Below, in pieces: positions 36,606 through 47,925 of a DNA stretch of 64,000 bases. Location: the NCBI GenBank assembly GCA_033439795.1, contig JAUTDP010000006.1:1984001-2048000 (forward strand), written 5' to 3'. The notes beneath the pieces are model-generated. The model saw only the letters and a program-made list of their open reading frames with translations, ran no database searches and was not told the DNA's origin. Numbering within the stretch: the first letter of the stretch is position 1; each line of letters begins with the position of its first letter. The stretch is from Sordaria brevicollis. Lineage: Eukaryota > Ascomycota > Sordariomycetes > Sordariales > Sordariaceae. Both the position numbers and the translations under genes were made by a program.

Positions 36606-39600
36606 ATGGAACAAGGACAGGGAATTGGTGGACCAGGTCTCGAGGACCGTCTGAGGAATATGCTCCTCACCACCTCCAACAACCCGGAACCCCAATTCGA
36701 AAACGCCCCCAGCAGTTCATCCCCTCCACAAGCCCGCAAGCGTCTCAACCAGGCCCAGCGTCGTCAGATGTCTGCTCAGCTCAACATCGCCATTGACCCT
36801 CGTGCTCAACCATTGGAGCCTGCTGGACCTCAACAGCCCTCGAGAGGGTTTGTGCCTCATCATCAAGGCAGTCTGGCCGGACTAAATCAACCTGGACAGC
36901 AACGATTCGGCCACCAAGCTGATCATCAGCCTGGCCATCAACCTGCACCGTTTGGTCGTGGAGGCCGTTATAGAAACCAGAGGCCTCAGTCAGGACCGCA
37001 AACTACAGTTTATGGCCAACAGGCTGGCCCCAGAGCTCACCAGTCGAATCACTCTCATGCCGGTAATGGTCCAGTGCAAGCCCAGGGACACCAACAACCC
37101 AGGCATAACCCTTCTCGCTCTTATCATGGCCCGGGGCCACAGCACATGGACCGTACTGCCAACTGGCGACAGCCTCCCCAGTCCACCTTCAACAACCGCA
37201 ATATGACGCACCACGCTCCTCAGGGATCTTTCGATGGTCCAGCACCCAGGAATGCAAGAGGAGGAGGAGTGCTTTGGAACGCTGGCGGAAGACAGCCCCA
37301 GATCCGGCCGGAACAGCTCAAGGCGCAAACAGACCTACTCGAGGAACTATGCGCCACCATTATCGCCAACGCCCAGATCGAATATGACGACATCGTTAAG
37401 AACGAGAACTTCCGTCAAAAAATCGAGGCGCTTGCCCAGGCCGTCATCACTCAGTACGAGCAGACCCAGAACGGCTTCCACGACTTTCCTCCCCAGAGCG
37501 TGCAGCTCCGGTGCTTCGGCAGTCTTGCCTCTGGTTTCGCTACCAAGGCCGCTGATATGGACTTGGGTCTCTTGTCACCTCTTTCAAGGGTGCAGCCAGA
37601 CGCACCAGACTCTCCGATCCCTCGGCTGATTGAAAAGGCGTTTCTCGAAGTTGGTCTTGCCGCTCGCTTGTTGTCTAAGACCAGAGTACCCATCATCAAA
37701 GTCTGCGAGAAGCCGCCCAAGAGCTTGTATGACGATCTCGTGGAGAACCACTTGAAGCAAATGAAGGGGTTGGCTGATCACGGGGACGAAGAAGAGAATG
37801 ACGAGCCTGAACATGAAGTTGCCGAGGATGTCAACGAAGAGGCTGATGGTCCGGCAGACGGTCTTGAACCTGCGGCGGGGAAACAACAGAAGGAGCAGAA
37901 ACAGCAGAAGGATAATACGCAAGATCAATCGGAGAAATCACACCACCACGAGGAACAGGGCAACCCAGAGGACAAGACTACCAAAGAGAAAGGGTGGAAA
38001 TTTCATCAAGCCAGAAGGCAATCCCTCAATACCTACATCGGCGCTGCGAAAGGTTACCTGAGAAGCTTGGGGGGACGCGATCTGACCAACTCGAGTATCC
38101 ATAACTTTTCCCAGAAAGACTATGAGATCCTAAACCAAGTCTGCCTCGCGTTTTTAGAGGGTCTCGAGGATTTTGACCTGCGCGAACGCCTGTTCAGCTA
38201 CCAATCTTTGAATCGCTACGACCTTGAATACCGGCCCGATATACCCCGTACTCTTCAGGGCGTTATCACACAGGTCGAAGGCGAGCAAATGGTCATGATG
38301 TGGGAAGCTCGTAAGATCACCGAGAAGGAACCGGACAAGGAATCTCGCGCCCAGATGATTGTGAACAGGTGGAAGACGCTACAAAACCATGGCAACTACG
38401 GCGCCGATCCATTGCAATTCGAGAGGGACTTGAAGCGGGCGGCTGAGCTATTACGAACTCTTCCCTCGATCCAGGTCATGATGCTACAGCAGCAGCAACA
38501 CGAGTCTACTGCCCAATACCGCGCAAGGGCGGAGAAGCTGATTGCTGACTTGGATGCATACAACCCGGTTGACGGGCCAGAGAGGATCATCTTCATATCC
38601 CAGAAATACGTCGATGGCATCAGGGACGGCGCCATACGGGAGGCAGTCAGAGAGTTTGCCGAAAACTTTGGTTATTCTGATTTCCAATGGATCGCCAAGA
38701 GACATATGAGCTACCAGCTTGCTCATGATCTCGAGGTCTGCCTCGGGAGGAAACTCTATCCCAAATACACAGAAGATCAAATCAGGCCGTACATTGAATT
38801 CCTCCGGGGACCTATAGTGAGGTCTCCGGGTGAGCCATTCAATTGCGAGTTCGAGACCCCTCTCTCTCCAGAACTCATCGAGGCCATTTCTCAGATCCGC
38901 GAAGTCGGCGACCCATCAGGCATGGGCCCTAACCAGCCTCGTGACACGCACCGCGACCGCTTCGAGTTTCCCAAGTCCGGCGTGGGCATTCAATGCGATA
39001 TCAACTTCTCTGCTCATCTCGCCATGCACAACACCCATCTTCTTCGGTGCTACTCGTCTTGCGACCCTCGCGTCCGGCCCATGGTTCTCTTCGTCAAGCA
39101 TTGGGCCAAAGTTCGCGGCATCAACTCCCCCTACCGCGGCACCCTCAGCAGCTACGGCTACGTTATGATGGTCCTACACTACCTCATCAACGTCGTCAAG
39201 CCCTTCGTCTGTCCGAACCTACAACAGCTCGCCCCGCCTCTGCCTCCCGATGTCCCACCTCAGCAGCTCGAAGACATTGCATTCTGCAAGGGACGTAACG
39301 TACAGTTCTGGCGCGACGACCAAGAAATCCAGCGTCTGGCCTCCATGGGCATGATCAACCAGAACCGAGACTCCATCGGCCACCTCCTTCGCGGGTTCTT
39401 CGAGTACTACGCCCAGAACGGCCCGTTGTCCACCTTGCCCGGCAGAGGCTTCGACTGGGGAAGAGACGTCATCAGCCTTCGTACGCCCGGAGGATTAATG
39501 AGTAAGCAAGAAAAGGGGTGGACGGGCGCTAAGACGGTGTTGGAGGTGAAGCCTGGTGTGCCATCTACTGCTCAACAGCCGCAGCAACCTCCCACCGGTG

Positions 39601-40124
39601 ACGCTCCCGCTGCTATGGCCCCTCCACCAGGCTTCCCACCCCAACCCCAAGCTGTCCCACCTCCCCCGGCCCCTCCCGCTCCCACCACCGAACAGCCGAA
39701 ACAAGAAGTAGAACTCAAAGAAGTCCGCTACCGCTACCTCTTCGCCATCGAAGACCCGTTCGAGCTAGACCACAACGTCGCTCGCACCGTTACGCACAGC
39801 GGTATCGTGGCTATTAGAGACGAATTCAGGAGGGCGTGGAGGATCATCAGAAATACTGGACGAGTTCAGCAGGGGCACCACCAGGGACAGCATGGATTTC
39901 CAGGCTATGGACAGGGACAACAGGGACAACAGGCTGGAGAAGGTATGACCGAGGAGGAGGTGGTGGAGGATCTATTGGAGGACGTGGCGGAGGCGATGAA
40001 GAAGAAGCAGGGGGAGATGTTTGATGAGGTTTTGGATGGGTTGCATGGAAGGGTTTGGAGGAGGGAGGAGGAGACTGGTGTTGTTGGGAGTGAGGGAAGT
40101 GGTGATGCTGCTGGTGCTGCTTAG
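36606..40124 (+). CDS. Cid1-like poly(A)/uridylyl transferase family protein
   Basis: Family members add short untemplated tails to RNA 3' ends; fungal relatives include Cid1 and the Aspergillus CutA/CutB tagging enzymes. The single exon encodes 1172 residues from ATG 36606 (CACCATGG). The order is: a Gln/Pro/Gly-rich N-terminus (about 240 residues); nucleotidyltransferase motif RCFGSLASGFATKAADMDLG with Asp317 and Asp319; a strand with TRVPIIKVCEKPP; then an insertion of roughly 470 residues, beginning with an acidic/Gln-rich linker and continuing as helical sequence. The third catalytic Asp follows at 798 in GVGIQCDINF, with FVKHWAKVRGINSPYRGTLS and the PAP-associated region (SIGHLLRGFFEYYAQNGPLS). 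A proline-rich linker and FAIEDPFELDHNVARTV come next. All three aspartates are present, so it is probably active. The tail nucleotide cannot be read from sequence. Confidence 0.85.
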   Translation: MEQGQGIGGPGLEDRLRNMLLTTSNNPEPQFENAPSSSSPPQARKRLNQAQRRQMSAQLNIAIDPRAQPLEPAGPQQPSRGFVPHHQGSLAGLNQPGQQRFGHQADHQPGHQPAPFGRGGRYRNQRPQSGPQTTVYGQQAGPRAHQSNHSHAGNGPVQAQGHQQPRHNPSRSYHGPGPQHMDRTANWRQPPQSTFNNRNMTHHAPQGSFDGPAPRNARGGGVLWNAGGRQPQIRPEQLKAQTDLLEELCATIIANAQIEYDDIVKNENFRQKIEALAQAVITQYEQTQNGFHDFPPQSVQLRCFGSLASGFATKAADMDLGLLSPLSRVQPDAPDSPIPRLIEKAFLEVGLAARLLSKTRVPIIKVCEKPPKSLYDDLVENHLKQMKGLADHGDEEENDEPEHEVAEDVNEEADGPADGLEPAAGKQQKEQKQQKDNTQDQSEKSHHHEEQGNPEDKTTKEKGWKFHQARRQSLNTYIGAAKGYLRSLGGRDLTNSSIHNFSQKDYEILNQVCLAFLEGLEDFDLRERLFSYQSLNRYDLEYRPDIPRTLQGVITQVEGEQMVMMWEARKITEKEPDKESRAQMIVNRWKTLQNHGNYGADPLQFERDLKRAAELLRTLPSIQVMMLQQQQHESTAQYRARAEKLIADLDAYNPVDGPERIIFISQKYVDGIRDGAIREAVREFAENFGYSDFQWIAKRHMSYQLAHDLEVCLGRKLYPKYTEDQIRPYIEFLRGPIVRSPGEPFNCEFETPLSPELIEAISQIREVGDPSGMGPNQPRDTHRDRFEFPKSGVGIQCDINFSAHLAMHNTHLLRCYSSCDPRVRPMVLFVKHWAKVRGINSPYRGTLSSYGYVMMVLHYLINVVKPFVCPNLQQLAPPLPPDVPPQQLEDIAFCKGRNVQFWRDDQEIQRLASMGMINQNRDSIGHLLRGFFEYYAQNGPLSTLPGRGFDWGRDVISLRTPGGLMSKQEKGWTGAKTVLEVKPGVPSTAQQPQQPPTGDAPAAMAPPPGFPPQPQAVPPPPAPPAPTTEQPKQEVELKEVRYRYLFAIEDPFELDHNVARTVTHSGIVAIRDEFRRAWRIIRNTGRVQQGHHQGQHGFPGYGQGQQGQQAGEGMTEEEVVEDLLEDVAEAMKKKQGEMFDEVLDGLHGRVWRREEETGVVGSEGSGDAAGAA

Positions 40125-41132
40125 TGGGCCATTGGCGGTGTCGGTGTTTCACATCTCAACGTTGTGTCTGGTTTGTGCGGGTAAAGAATCGTTCTGCAGA
40201 AGGATTTTCCTCAGGTTTACTTCTCGTTGTCTGGATAGATAGATGTTAGAGTATGGCTGGTAAAACACTCGGAACCTAGGAAAGGAGAGGCGTGAAAGGA
40301 AAAGTGTTAATTTGGTGAAGTGTATGAAGCATGGGCTTCTTGAAGAAGGAAAATGGAAGGAAAAAGAAAGAGAAGACGAAAATCATCAATACAGACTTTC
40401 GCATTATTTCCGTTCTTCTGAGTTGCTTGGTTGGTCTTGTTCTTGAATCATCGTGATCATCTTGACCAAAGAGCTGGAATACAACAAGGAAAGCGCGCCG
40501 GAGAGAGCTCAGTTGTTCCTCCCTTGTTCCTTCATTTTTTGGTCAATTGCTAAGGTCGGTAGGTAGGCACCTTCGTTCTACAAATGGCAAGTGCCACCGG
40601 TCAGGTTGACCTGCCTCAATCACCTCGATCAAGGACTACCTCTATGGTTCAAGTTGCTCAATGCTCGCCTTTCTTCCCTTGCGAATTTCCATTTTCTTCT
40701 CAATTTTTTTCGCGTTGGTCAAACCGCGTGCCATTTGTCTTGCGCGACCAACACCATTGATTCCCCATCAACTTATTTCTGCCAGTGATCTCTGGTTATC
40801 CGTCATCATTTGCTCTGTTGTCATGAATGAGAGGCACGTCAACTGAAGCCCATCAGCTTCCAACGTTTCCTCACTGCTACTTCACCCTTTCGGATCAAAC
40901 CGAAAATACTGCAGTTCTATCCACCGCCCTGAAGGATTGCCTTTCCTTCGGCGACGGAGGATACTTCGGGCATCGGACCATAACAGAATTTTTCCTTGCA
41001 GTGCGCGCTGTTCTCGGTATCTATTCTCTTGTCTCAATTTCTCATGCTTTGTCAACTTGCTCGCTGACTTGTTCTTTCGTTGCAGTCAAACATCATTTCA
41101 CGAGTTCCATTTCGATCGAACGGCCGGTCACG
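40125..41132. other. intergenic, upstream of the right 2EXR array
   Basis: This is the 3' flank of the nucleotidyltransferase and a pyrimidine-rich leader of the next gene. The frame is open from 40827 into the 2EXR copy, but the ATG at 41133 is the sensible start. Confidence 0.4.
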
Positions 41133-42120
41133 ATGTCTCCGTCAGCTCATGGTCTCGGATGTGAAAGTGGTGCGAGCAATAACCGAAGTGCAGTAGCAAG
41201 CACCTCTCGACACAATGACACGCCAATCGGAAACCCATCGTGCTTCCTGCTTCTCACTCTTCCGGCTGAGGTCAGGCTCATGATCTACCCCTATGCTTAG
41301 AAAGCTCCCCATATTAAATCCTCCAAGAAACGAAAAAGAGGTCGACCAATGCCTCACAGCTTGGCGACGCAGCTCAGCACGGTTCAGAGACTAGCCGCCA
41401 CCTGCCGCGTGATAAGGAACGAGGTGCTTTACGAATACTTCAAACAAGCGCAAGCCTACCTGCGCTGGGACGTATTCCTCAATTGGAAGAACGGATGGCG
41501 GACCACTAACGACAAGATATATATTGTCCGCTCCCCTTTAGTTCGCTCATATTTACAACATGTGAGCCTCAACTGGACCGACCTCCTGTTTTGGACCAGA
41601 GGGCCTAACTGCGGTGCTTACTCTCAACTTTCGCCCATGGAAGCGTTCATGTGGCTGCAAGGTCTCCCGCAGCTCCGGACGGTCGAGCTTGTGATTTCGG
41701 AGCCTCGACATAACGCCTGCCCTTGGTATGAAGAACAATCCGGTCGGTTTCCATATACCATCGGTTCCTTGAACACGTTATTGGAGAGTCTGGGCAGGGT
41801 TGAGAAGGTCACTGTCAAGTACGAACTGAAACCGGAAACACATGCGCGGTGGCAGAGCGATCCCAATTTTCAGGATCTCATCAGGTTTATTGACGGTATC
41901 AGCACGTCGCTCAAGGTATAACTTCTTCCATTTATCGTTTTCTGCGATCGCATTTGCTCAAGATCTCTTAAACCCGAAAAGACAACGCCTCACTAGGAAA
42001 ATTTTCTGGCTCGAGCTAACAGTCAAGCAGGGAAAACGACCCCGGCGCCCTCAAGCCATCGCAGTGCACCTAGGTTGTTACAGACCTGAATGGCAGCATT
42101 TGAAGTCCGGCGAGGTTTGA
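41133..42120 (+). pseudogene. 2EXR-family gene with TAG at a conserved Trp
   Basis: Exon 1 (41133-41915) and a 30-codon last exon (42031-42120) join across a 115-nt phase-0 intron (GTATAA, CTAAC, CAAGCAG). The family motif LLTLPAEVRLMIYPYA is followed immediately by TAG (41298-41300). Four relatives in this array have Trp at this position (IYRYAW, IYRFAW twice, MRLVW). Downstream the frame is intact: RLAATCRVIRNEVLYEYFKQ, AQAYLRWDVF, LQHVSLNWTD, LRTVELVISEP and the last exon with AIAVHLGCYRPEW. TGG-to-TAG is one G-to-A change (CpA-to-TpA on the other strand). If not corrected at the RNA level the product is truncated at 55 residues. Restarting at a later ATG would lose the motif. Confidence 0.75.
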
Positions 42121-42936
42121 TGGCAGTATTTGCTTTGGCATGTAAGTAGGTATGTGATGCCTCATTGAGCATATTGTCAAATCGTTTTTGCTTGATCGAT
42201 GACTCTGACATGGATTTGTACCGCTCGTTCAGCTTAGCACATATTCCTTCCATGCTATCAGTCCCCGGGATCATCGACAACACTTAACCACAAACATTTG
42301 GGAATGAAATTCATTCGTCAATGAGGTACACAAAATCCCTTTCTTCATTTCGAATTGTCTTCAGGGTCTTGTCTCGTTTCTTCTACTTGGTTTCCGTTTT
42401 CCATTCGTACAATCTTTCTATCCAATTGTTCCATTCGTCGTATCCCTTGCTTGTTCTCTCGTACTCGTTTATTATTTCACCTATTCAGTCGGGATGGCTC
42501 CGGTAACTAATCACTGCTCGGATCTCACCTCGAGATGAACGGGCTCTGATCTATGATTATAAGCCTGGCATAGGCAATTCCGAGAATAATCGGATCAAAT
42601 AGCTCCACTACCATGGTTTGCGTCAATGGGACCGCTTGATATGGTGTTTGTGATGCGCAACTCATTTCATCCGACGTTTCTTACTTTCGGTTCCGTTTGA
42701 GGTGTGTTATCTTCATCTCTACTATACATGCATCCGGTACTCTTCGAGGAGGGACTCTTTCAATCGCAGCCTCCTCTTTCAAGGTATATTTACTCCTTGA
42801 CCTAATCTTTCGATTCCTCTCCCTCTCCTCTCCATCAAGCCCAACTACCTTCTCTGTAACCATCATCAAAATCCTCACTCCCGTAAGCATCGTTCGAGAA
42901 CATCCAGACCATGCGCAGCGATCTACGCAAAGCTTG
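42121..42936. other. spacer between 2EXR copies
   Basis: This is a pyrimidine-rich promoter-like stretch. No gene is supported. Confidence 0.4.
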
Positions 42937-43942
42937 ATGCATGGTAATGATCCCAACGCGAGCTTGGTGGTAATAGAAACGCTAACAGTATGGCTCAGTC
43001 AGTTGCCAACGTTCACTCCCCGATTGCCAGTCTCTCAGATATCAATCAACATGTGTTTTTGCCGGAATCGCTTCAAGCCCTCCCGGAAACGCTCCAAACC
43101 TTGACTATTCCGGCTCCCGGTTGAAGTCAGACTCATGATCTACCGCTACGCTTGGAAAGTCCATCCCAAACCCTACAGAAGGGGGAAAACGAGCCAGCTA
43201 GAAATGTCCTACCTGAAAGCACAGCTCCTAGCCATTGGAAAACTAGGCGCTATTTGCCAGCAAATGAGAACTGAAGCGTTGGACGAATACTTTCACCACG
43301 CTTAAGTCTATTTGCGATGGGACTGGGAGGGCAGTGGCTCCAGACTGTCTTCCAATGTTCATTACAAGGAAATAATTTTGAGCTCTCCTTTACTGTTGGC
43401 TCACCTCAGACACGTGAGCTTCTGTTGGGCCCAAAAGACTTATCGAAGTCGTAGGCCGGGAGTCACACCGATGGAGGCCTGCTATTGGCTACAATGTCTT
43501 AAGCAGTTGAAAACTCTCGAAATCGTTATCACGGATTTGTGGCTTTTAATTGATAGACCAAAGGAGCTGTCCACAATCTTCACGAACCTCCGCGGACTAC
43601 AGAAGGCGACCGTCAAATTTGACATTGAAACAGAGGGACCACGTGTCTCGGCATACACCAATCCAGAGCGAAATATTCAACGTTTGGAAGCAACCCCGTA
43701 TTTTCAAAAGTTCAGGAAAGCTATTGAGGGTCTTGTAACCTTGCCCAAGGTATAGTTGTTTGCAATTCGCTTACAGTCCATCAACCCCATTTGCGGTCCT
43801 TGCAGGGCTGTCACTACCAAAGACTGTTTATCTATGAATCTAACAACTCATCTAGGACACCGAACCCCCCTCCCAAGTCATCAAAGAATTTCTGGGTTGT
43901 CTCAACCCTCGCTGGATGAAGAGAAAATCGACTAGAATCTAG
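42937..43942 (+). pseudogene. 2EXR-family pseudogene with two in-frame stops
   Basis: From ATG 42937 the frame reaches TGA at 43102-43104, immediately before LFRLPVEVRLMIYRYAWKVH, the family motif. It continues through LGAICQQMRTEALDEYFHHA to TAA at 43303-43305, then VYLRWDWEG and RHVSFCWAQK. The LKTLEIVITD strand and the pre-splice LVTLPK follow. Intron 43750-43855 (GTATAG..CTAG) leads to a 29-codon last exon with VIKEFLGCLNPRW, ending before TAG 43940-43942. Relatives have AQAYLRW where this copy has A-stop-VYLRW, so CAA-to-TAA is likely. The TGA could come from CGA. Two stops make this copy probably dead. Confidence 0.75.
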
Positions 43943-45770
43943 GTAGCCATGACAGGCTCGGATCAGTCAAGTAAGTGCCTCTTCCTTTCTACTTTCCATG
44001 TCGATGCATAGACACTCGCTTATACCTGGGTCTCGGACAGACTACCGCGTACGAATTCGGTTTACTTTTGCTCCAACTTAGCTCACCGCTCGCTTCTTCA
44101 ATGGCGACTTTGCTCTCAACTACGAATCCGGAATTTCTCATCTTGCCAGAATCCGTTCCTTACCCAGATCACTGGTGAAGCATATGTGGTGGACGCAAGG
44201 CGAGGAATGGTAGTCTCTGCCTCTGCATGGCCACACATATCGCGATAGCTGGCTTCTGCTAGGAAGCATGGATGTTGGTTCAACAAGTGACGGGCGCCAA
44301 TATTTGCGGTTTGGGAGGACATGGGCTCGAGCAGACAGGTTTTGGGAAGTTGGAATTCTGCTATTATGGCTTCGAGGAAGGTTACAGTTAGGTGGGGCTG
44401 ATGATACGAGGATTGATGGCACATGGAGCAACATGGAGTGGGTATCAACACATCAAAAGGAAAGTAGAAGGGTTTTCTAAGGAGCTTCTGGTGTAAGGCA
44501 CCGTTATCCCAATTTCGTCTACACTGGCTGTGCTCTGAGGTGGAAATGCCATTTTCTGTCGCGATGGTTCGGACCGGGAATAGCAAGTGGTGGTGCGAAA
44601 CAACTCGCCACCCATTCTAGCGCATTTCAGTACTTAGATCAGATGATCTCTCTGCCCTAGCACAAAACATAACTGGTTTACGACATGGTGAAATAGGTAA
44701 TCCATCCCGAGCGTGCTCTTATATACACCGATACAGTATTACTGGATCATGAACTGCCATCCTACATGAGCTACACTCAATCTTGCACACGCAATCACAT
44801 GCCCGACGTACCGGAAACAATAGCTTCGAAGCAAACTAAGCAAAGGAAAAGAATAGGTCAAATGAAAACCATGAAAAGAATAAAAAATAAAAAGGCAAGG
44901 CTGGTAATAAGTATACTCGCTGTTTAATAGAAGCTTGAATTTTCGGTGCCCAATGGTTAGGATTTGGTGGTTGTCCGGTGTGTACACAGTAGGTACGTGG
45001 AATCAATGAGCGCCAAAATCCCGCGTGAAATCTTTTGTGGGGGTTGTGTTGAAGCCATTCACATGTCTTGGCAAAGTGGATACGACCCACACATGATTCC
45101 TTCCGCTCTCCATCTCTCTCTCTTTACAGTGATCAATAAAGCTTTCACCACCACGACTTACGACTTCGTCTCCCTCACATAATCCTCTTCCGTGTGGTTC
45201 AATAGATTGGAGAACAAGTACGCACAATAGAAGGGAAATGTTGCCGAGAGGAGGAAGCTTGCGATTATGCTAAGATGCTTACGACTTTACGGGAGGCCGA
45301 ATGGGGACATGGCCAAGGGCTTGGTAATTACTGGGTTTGTCTCAGGAGGAGATGGAGGGACGTTAGACCGGTGCGAGCCGGAAAATGGATAGTACATAGG
45401 GAGTGCTGCGGAAAACGTCAATGTCAACAGGTCATGGACTTCCTATTGCTGACTTGTTCGCCGAAATGTAGGTAGTCAGGTACGGGAAAAGCAATGAAAG
45501 CCAACGGGAACTTGGGCAGGCTATGATGGGTAAATATAAGTACAGATGATGGCCCCTTAACGTCAAGTCTCCTACTCTACCGCTGCCTGGGAAGATACCG
45601 CCTGCTATATTCCTTGCTGCCACTACTCGGCAACGGCTTTTCTGTCTGTCGGTTGGTTACAATACGCATCGCTCAACATAAAGACAGTGCCACCCAGCCC
45701 AATGATTCCGTCCTGGATCAACACAGAGCCGGAAGCGCTTTTGCCGAGTGTGTGCAAGAAAGGAGGATTC
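43943..45770. other. 1.8-kb spacer, nothing recognised
   Basis: Open frames on both strands (for example 44116-44586 minus) have no family resemblance or splice support. Confidence 0.4.
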
Positions 45771-46727
45771 TCAGATCTCGTAGGAGCACGGCCAGTCGTG
45801 ATATGTGACGCCAATATGGTTCTTGAATTTGAAGCAGCGCTGTTCAGGGTCCTTTTCGTTGGTTGATATCCAAGTCAGGAACTATTCCCATGACCTTCTG
45901 TTGGGAGTGGATTGGGGTGGTGGAAAACATACCTCGGATACTGTAGCATTCTCTTGGAAAAGCTGTCTGATCTCTAGAAACCATGGATACTCCTCCCATA
46001 CCAGCGCATTGCCCTGCGGGTATGAGTGTTTCCATTTGAGTTTAAACACCAGTTTCTTCAGGTATGGGAGGCTCCGAATCATAGGCCTTGCCCACTTGAC
46101 GCCTGGGAGGCCCTTCCTCCATGAACTTGTAAGTTTTAGTCCATTTACTCCCGGGGGCTTTTGCTCAAACACCACCTCCAGTGTCGTCAAGTTTCTCAGG
46201 CTCGTCAACCAGTTTAACTGGTCCAAGCCAGCCCACCCGTGTTTGCGGTCAAGAAAGTGATATTCAGTTATCACCAGGCATACGTGCTGGATGTGCTCCG
46301 AAACACAGGTTGAGTCGGATAACTCCAGCCAGACGTCAGGGATGCAATACTGAAAATAGGGGAAATTGCCAGGAAGCTTTCGAAACAGAATCTCGTGAAC
46401 TTGTACGATAGCTTGGGTGTGGGAGAAATACTCGTCGTAAACTGTGGTCCTTATATGGCGGCAGACGGAGCCCATAGTTCGAACAGCCGAAAGCTCCTCG
46501 TTGACCTTCTTTGCAAGTTCAGATTGAACCAAGTCGTTCCTATCCGTGACGCGATCAACGAAATCCCCGGTATCATGGAGAAAGTATGTTGAGGGGAGCT
46601 TTTCTACTGGTTCTGTCGTCCATGCGAAGCGGTAAATTTGGAGCTGAATCTCTACTGGCAGACGAAGAAGTGGAAAGGGGCGATGCTCTTTGGTGTCTGA
46701 GCCGCAGGTGGCAGTCTCGTCGCTCAT
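45771..46727 (-). CDS. 2EXR-family protein, intact
   Basis: Exons 46727-45933 and 45851-45771 join across an 81-nt phase-0 intron (GTATGT, CTGAC branch, AAAAG), giving 291 residues. ATG 46727 follows CACCACC and was preferred over the longer open frame upstream. The motif FPLLRLPVEIQLQIYRFAWT lies at about residues 17-36, then MGSVCRHIRTTVYDEYFSHT, IQHVCLVITEYHF, a LTTLEVVFEQ strand, and the last exon with FKFKNHIGVTYHDWPCSYEI. The acceptor was chosen because it yields this family-typical last exon; a nearer AG would not. No signal or membrane segment is visible. The function is unknown. Confidence 0.75.
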
Positions 46728-47925
46728 GGTGGTGACGGAGGAGGGGGCGGACGAGGAGAAGCTTGGGTCGCTGGTGTTGTGGCCGACGGAGGCTCTGGCG
46801 CGAAACCCGAAGACAGGTGGGATCCTGAGCAGGATATCTGACGACAGCGAACTGATGATTGTAACTGTTAGAAAGTTTGCGTGCCATGCGAGCGTGCCTG
46901 GACCGATACTCACCTGCCTAATCTTCTTCCTGTCCAAATGCCAAAGGGAGTAGCTGTGAAGCTGTGATCTGGCGCGCGACTGTTGGAGTCCCGTAGTCCG
47001 CGAGTAGCCCAATTGCCCGCTGGCTTGGGATTGCGGACAAAGGACGATCGTGGAAGAGGATGGGGTGAGTAATGGAGGGGGGGCTGGAGAATTTTGGTGA
47101 TGGGAGAAACTTAACTGAGCAACCCAATGATGGAAAACTTTTCCTGTGGAGGTAGGCTCCTTCCGTCTGCGATCAGTCCCCGCGGCGCCTTAACATAGGG
47201 ATGTCTTGTGCCTTCCACTTGTCAAGCAAAGGGATGCCGCACACTCTGAAAGTTACAGACCCACTTGGCATGCGGAACAATACTGATATCAATAAATAGA
47301 ACAAGTCGACTTGAGTTCTCGCAGGAAAACCAAATATAAGTTTCCTAGAAAAAGAACAGAAAATGAGAACATGAAAGCAGATCACGATGCTGGATGGTAG
47401 GTGGACTTGGGCATCCAGAGGTAGGTAATAGGTTGGATATGATGTGATAAATATCTACTGAATGGAGCTATCTGATAAAAGTTGGACGAAAAGTGAAAGT
47501 GACTGCTGAAATTCCGAATAAAGCAAGTGCGAAGTGCAGTCAGTCTCGGAGCCGACACCAACCTTCTCCTGCATGCTTGGCAAGCGAACTTGCAGCAAGT
47601 TGCCAGCAACCACCCCCAAGACACTCCTTCCGCATGACTTCCCTATGAGCAGAATCACGCATCCATTCCTGTTATCGCCATCCATTGTAGAACGATGTTC
47701 TTTTTGTACCTTTTGCTTTTCCCCTTGATGTTATCCCATTGCTTCGAAAAGCACTTTCTTTGTTAGCCCATATGTTTCCCTTATTCCTTCGTTTCCCGTA
47801 ATTGCGCGCGCCCTTCCTTGAAGCAAAGGACTGCGTAGGCATACATGGCACATTCTAGAGACTACCCGGAGGTAGTAAGGAATACTCCAAAGACACCTTC
47901 ATGTGTGACACTGGCAACATGGCGT
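46728..47925. other. spacer between two minus-strand 2EXR genes
   Basis: This holds the promoter of the 45.8-kb gene and the 3' flank of the 47.9-kb gene. No gene is supported. Confidence 0.4.
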
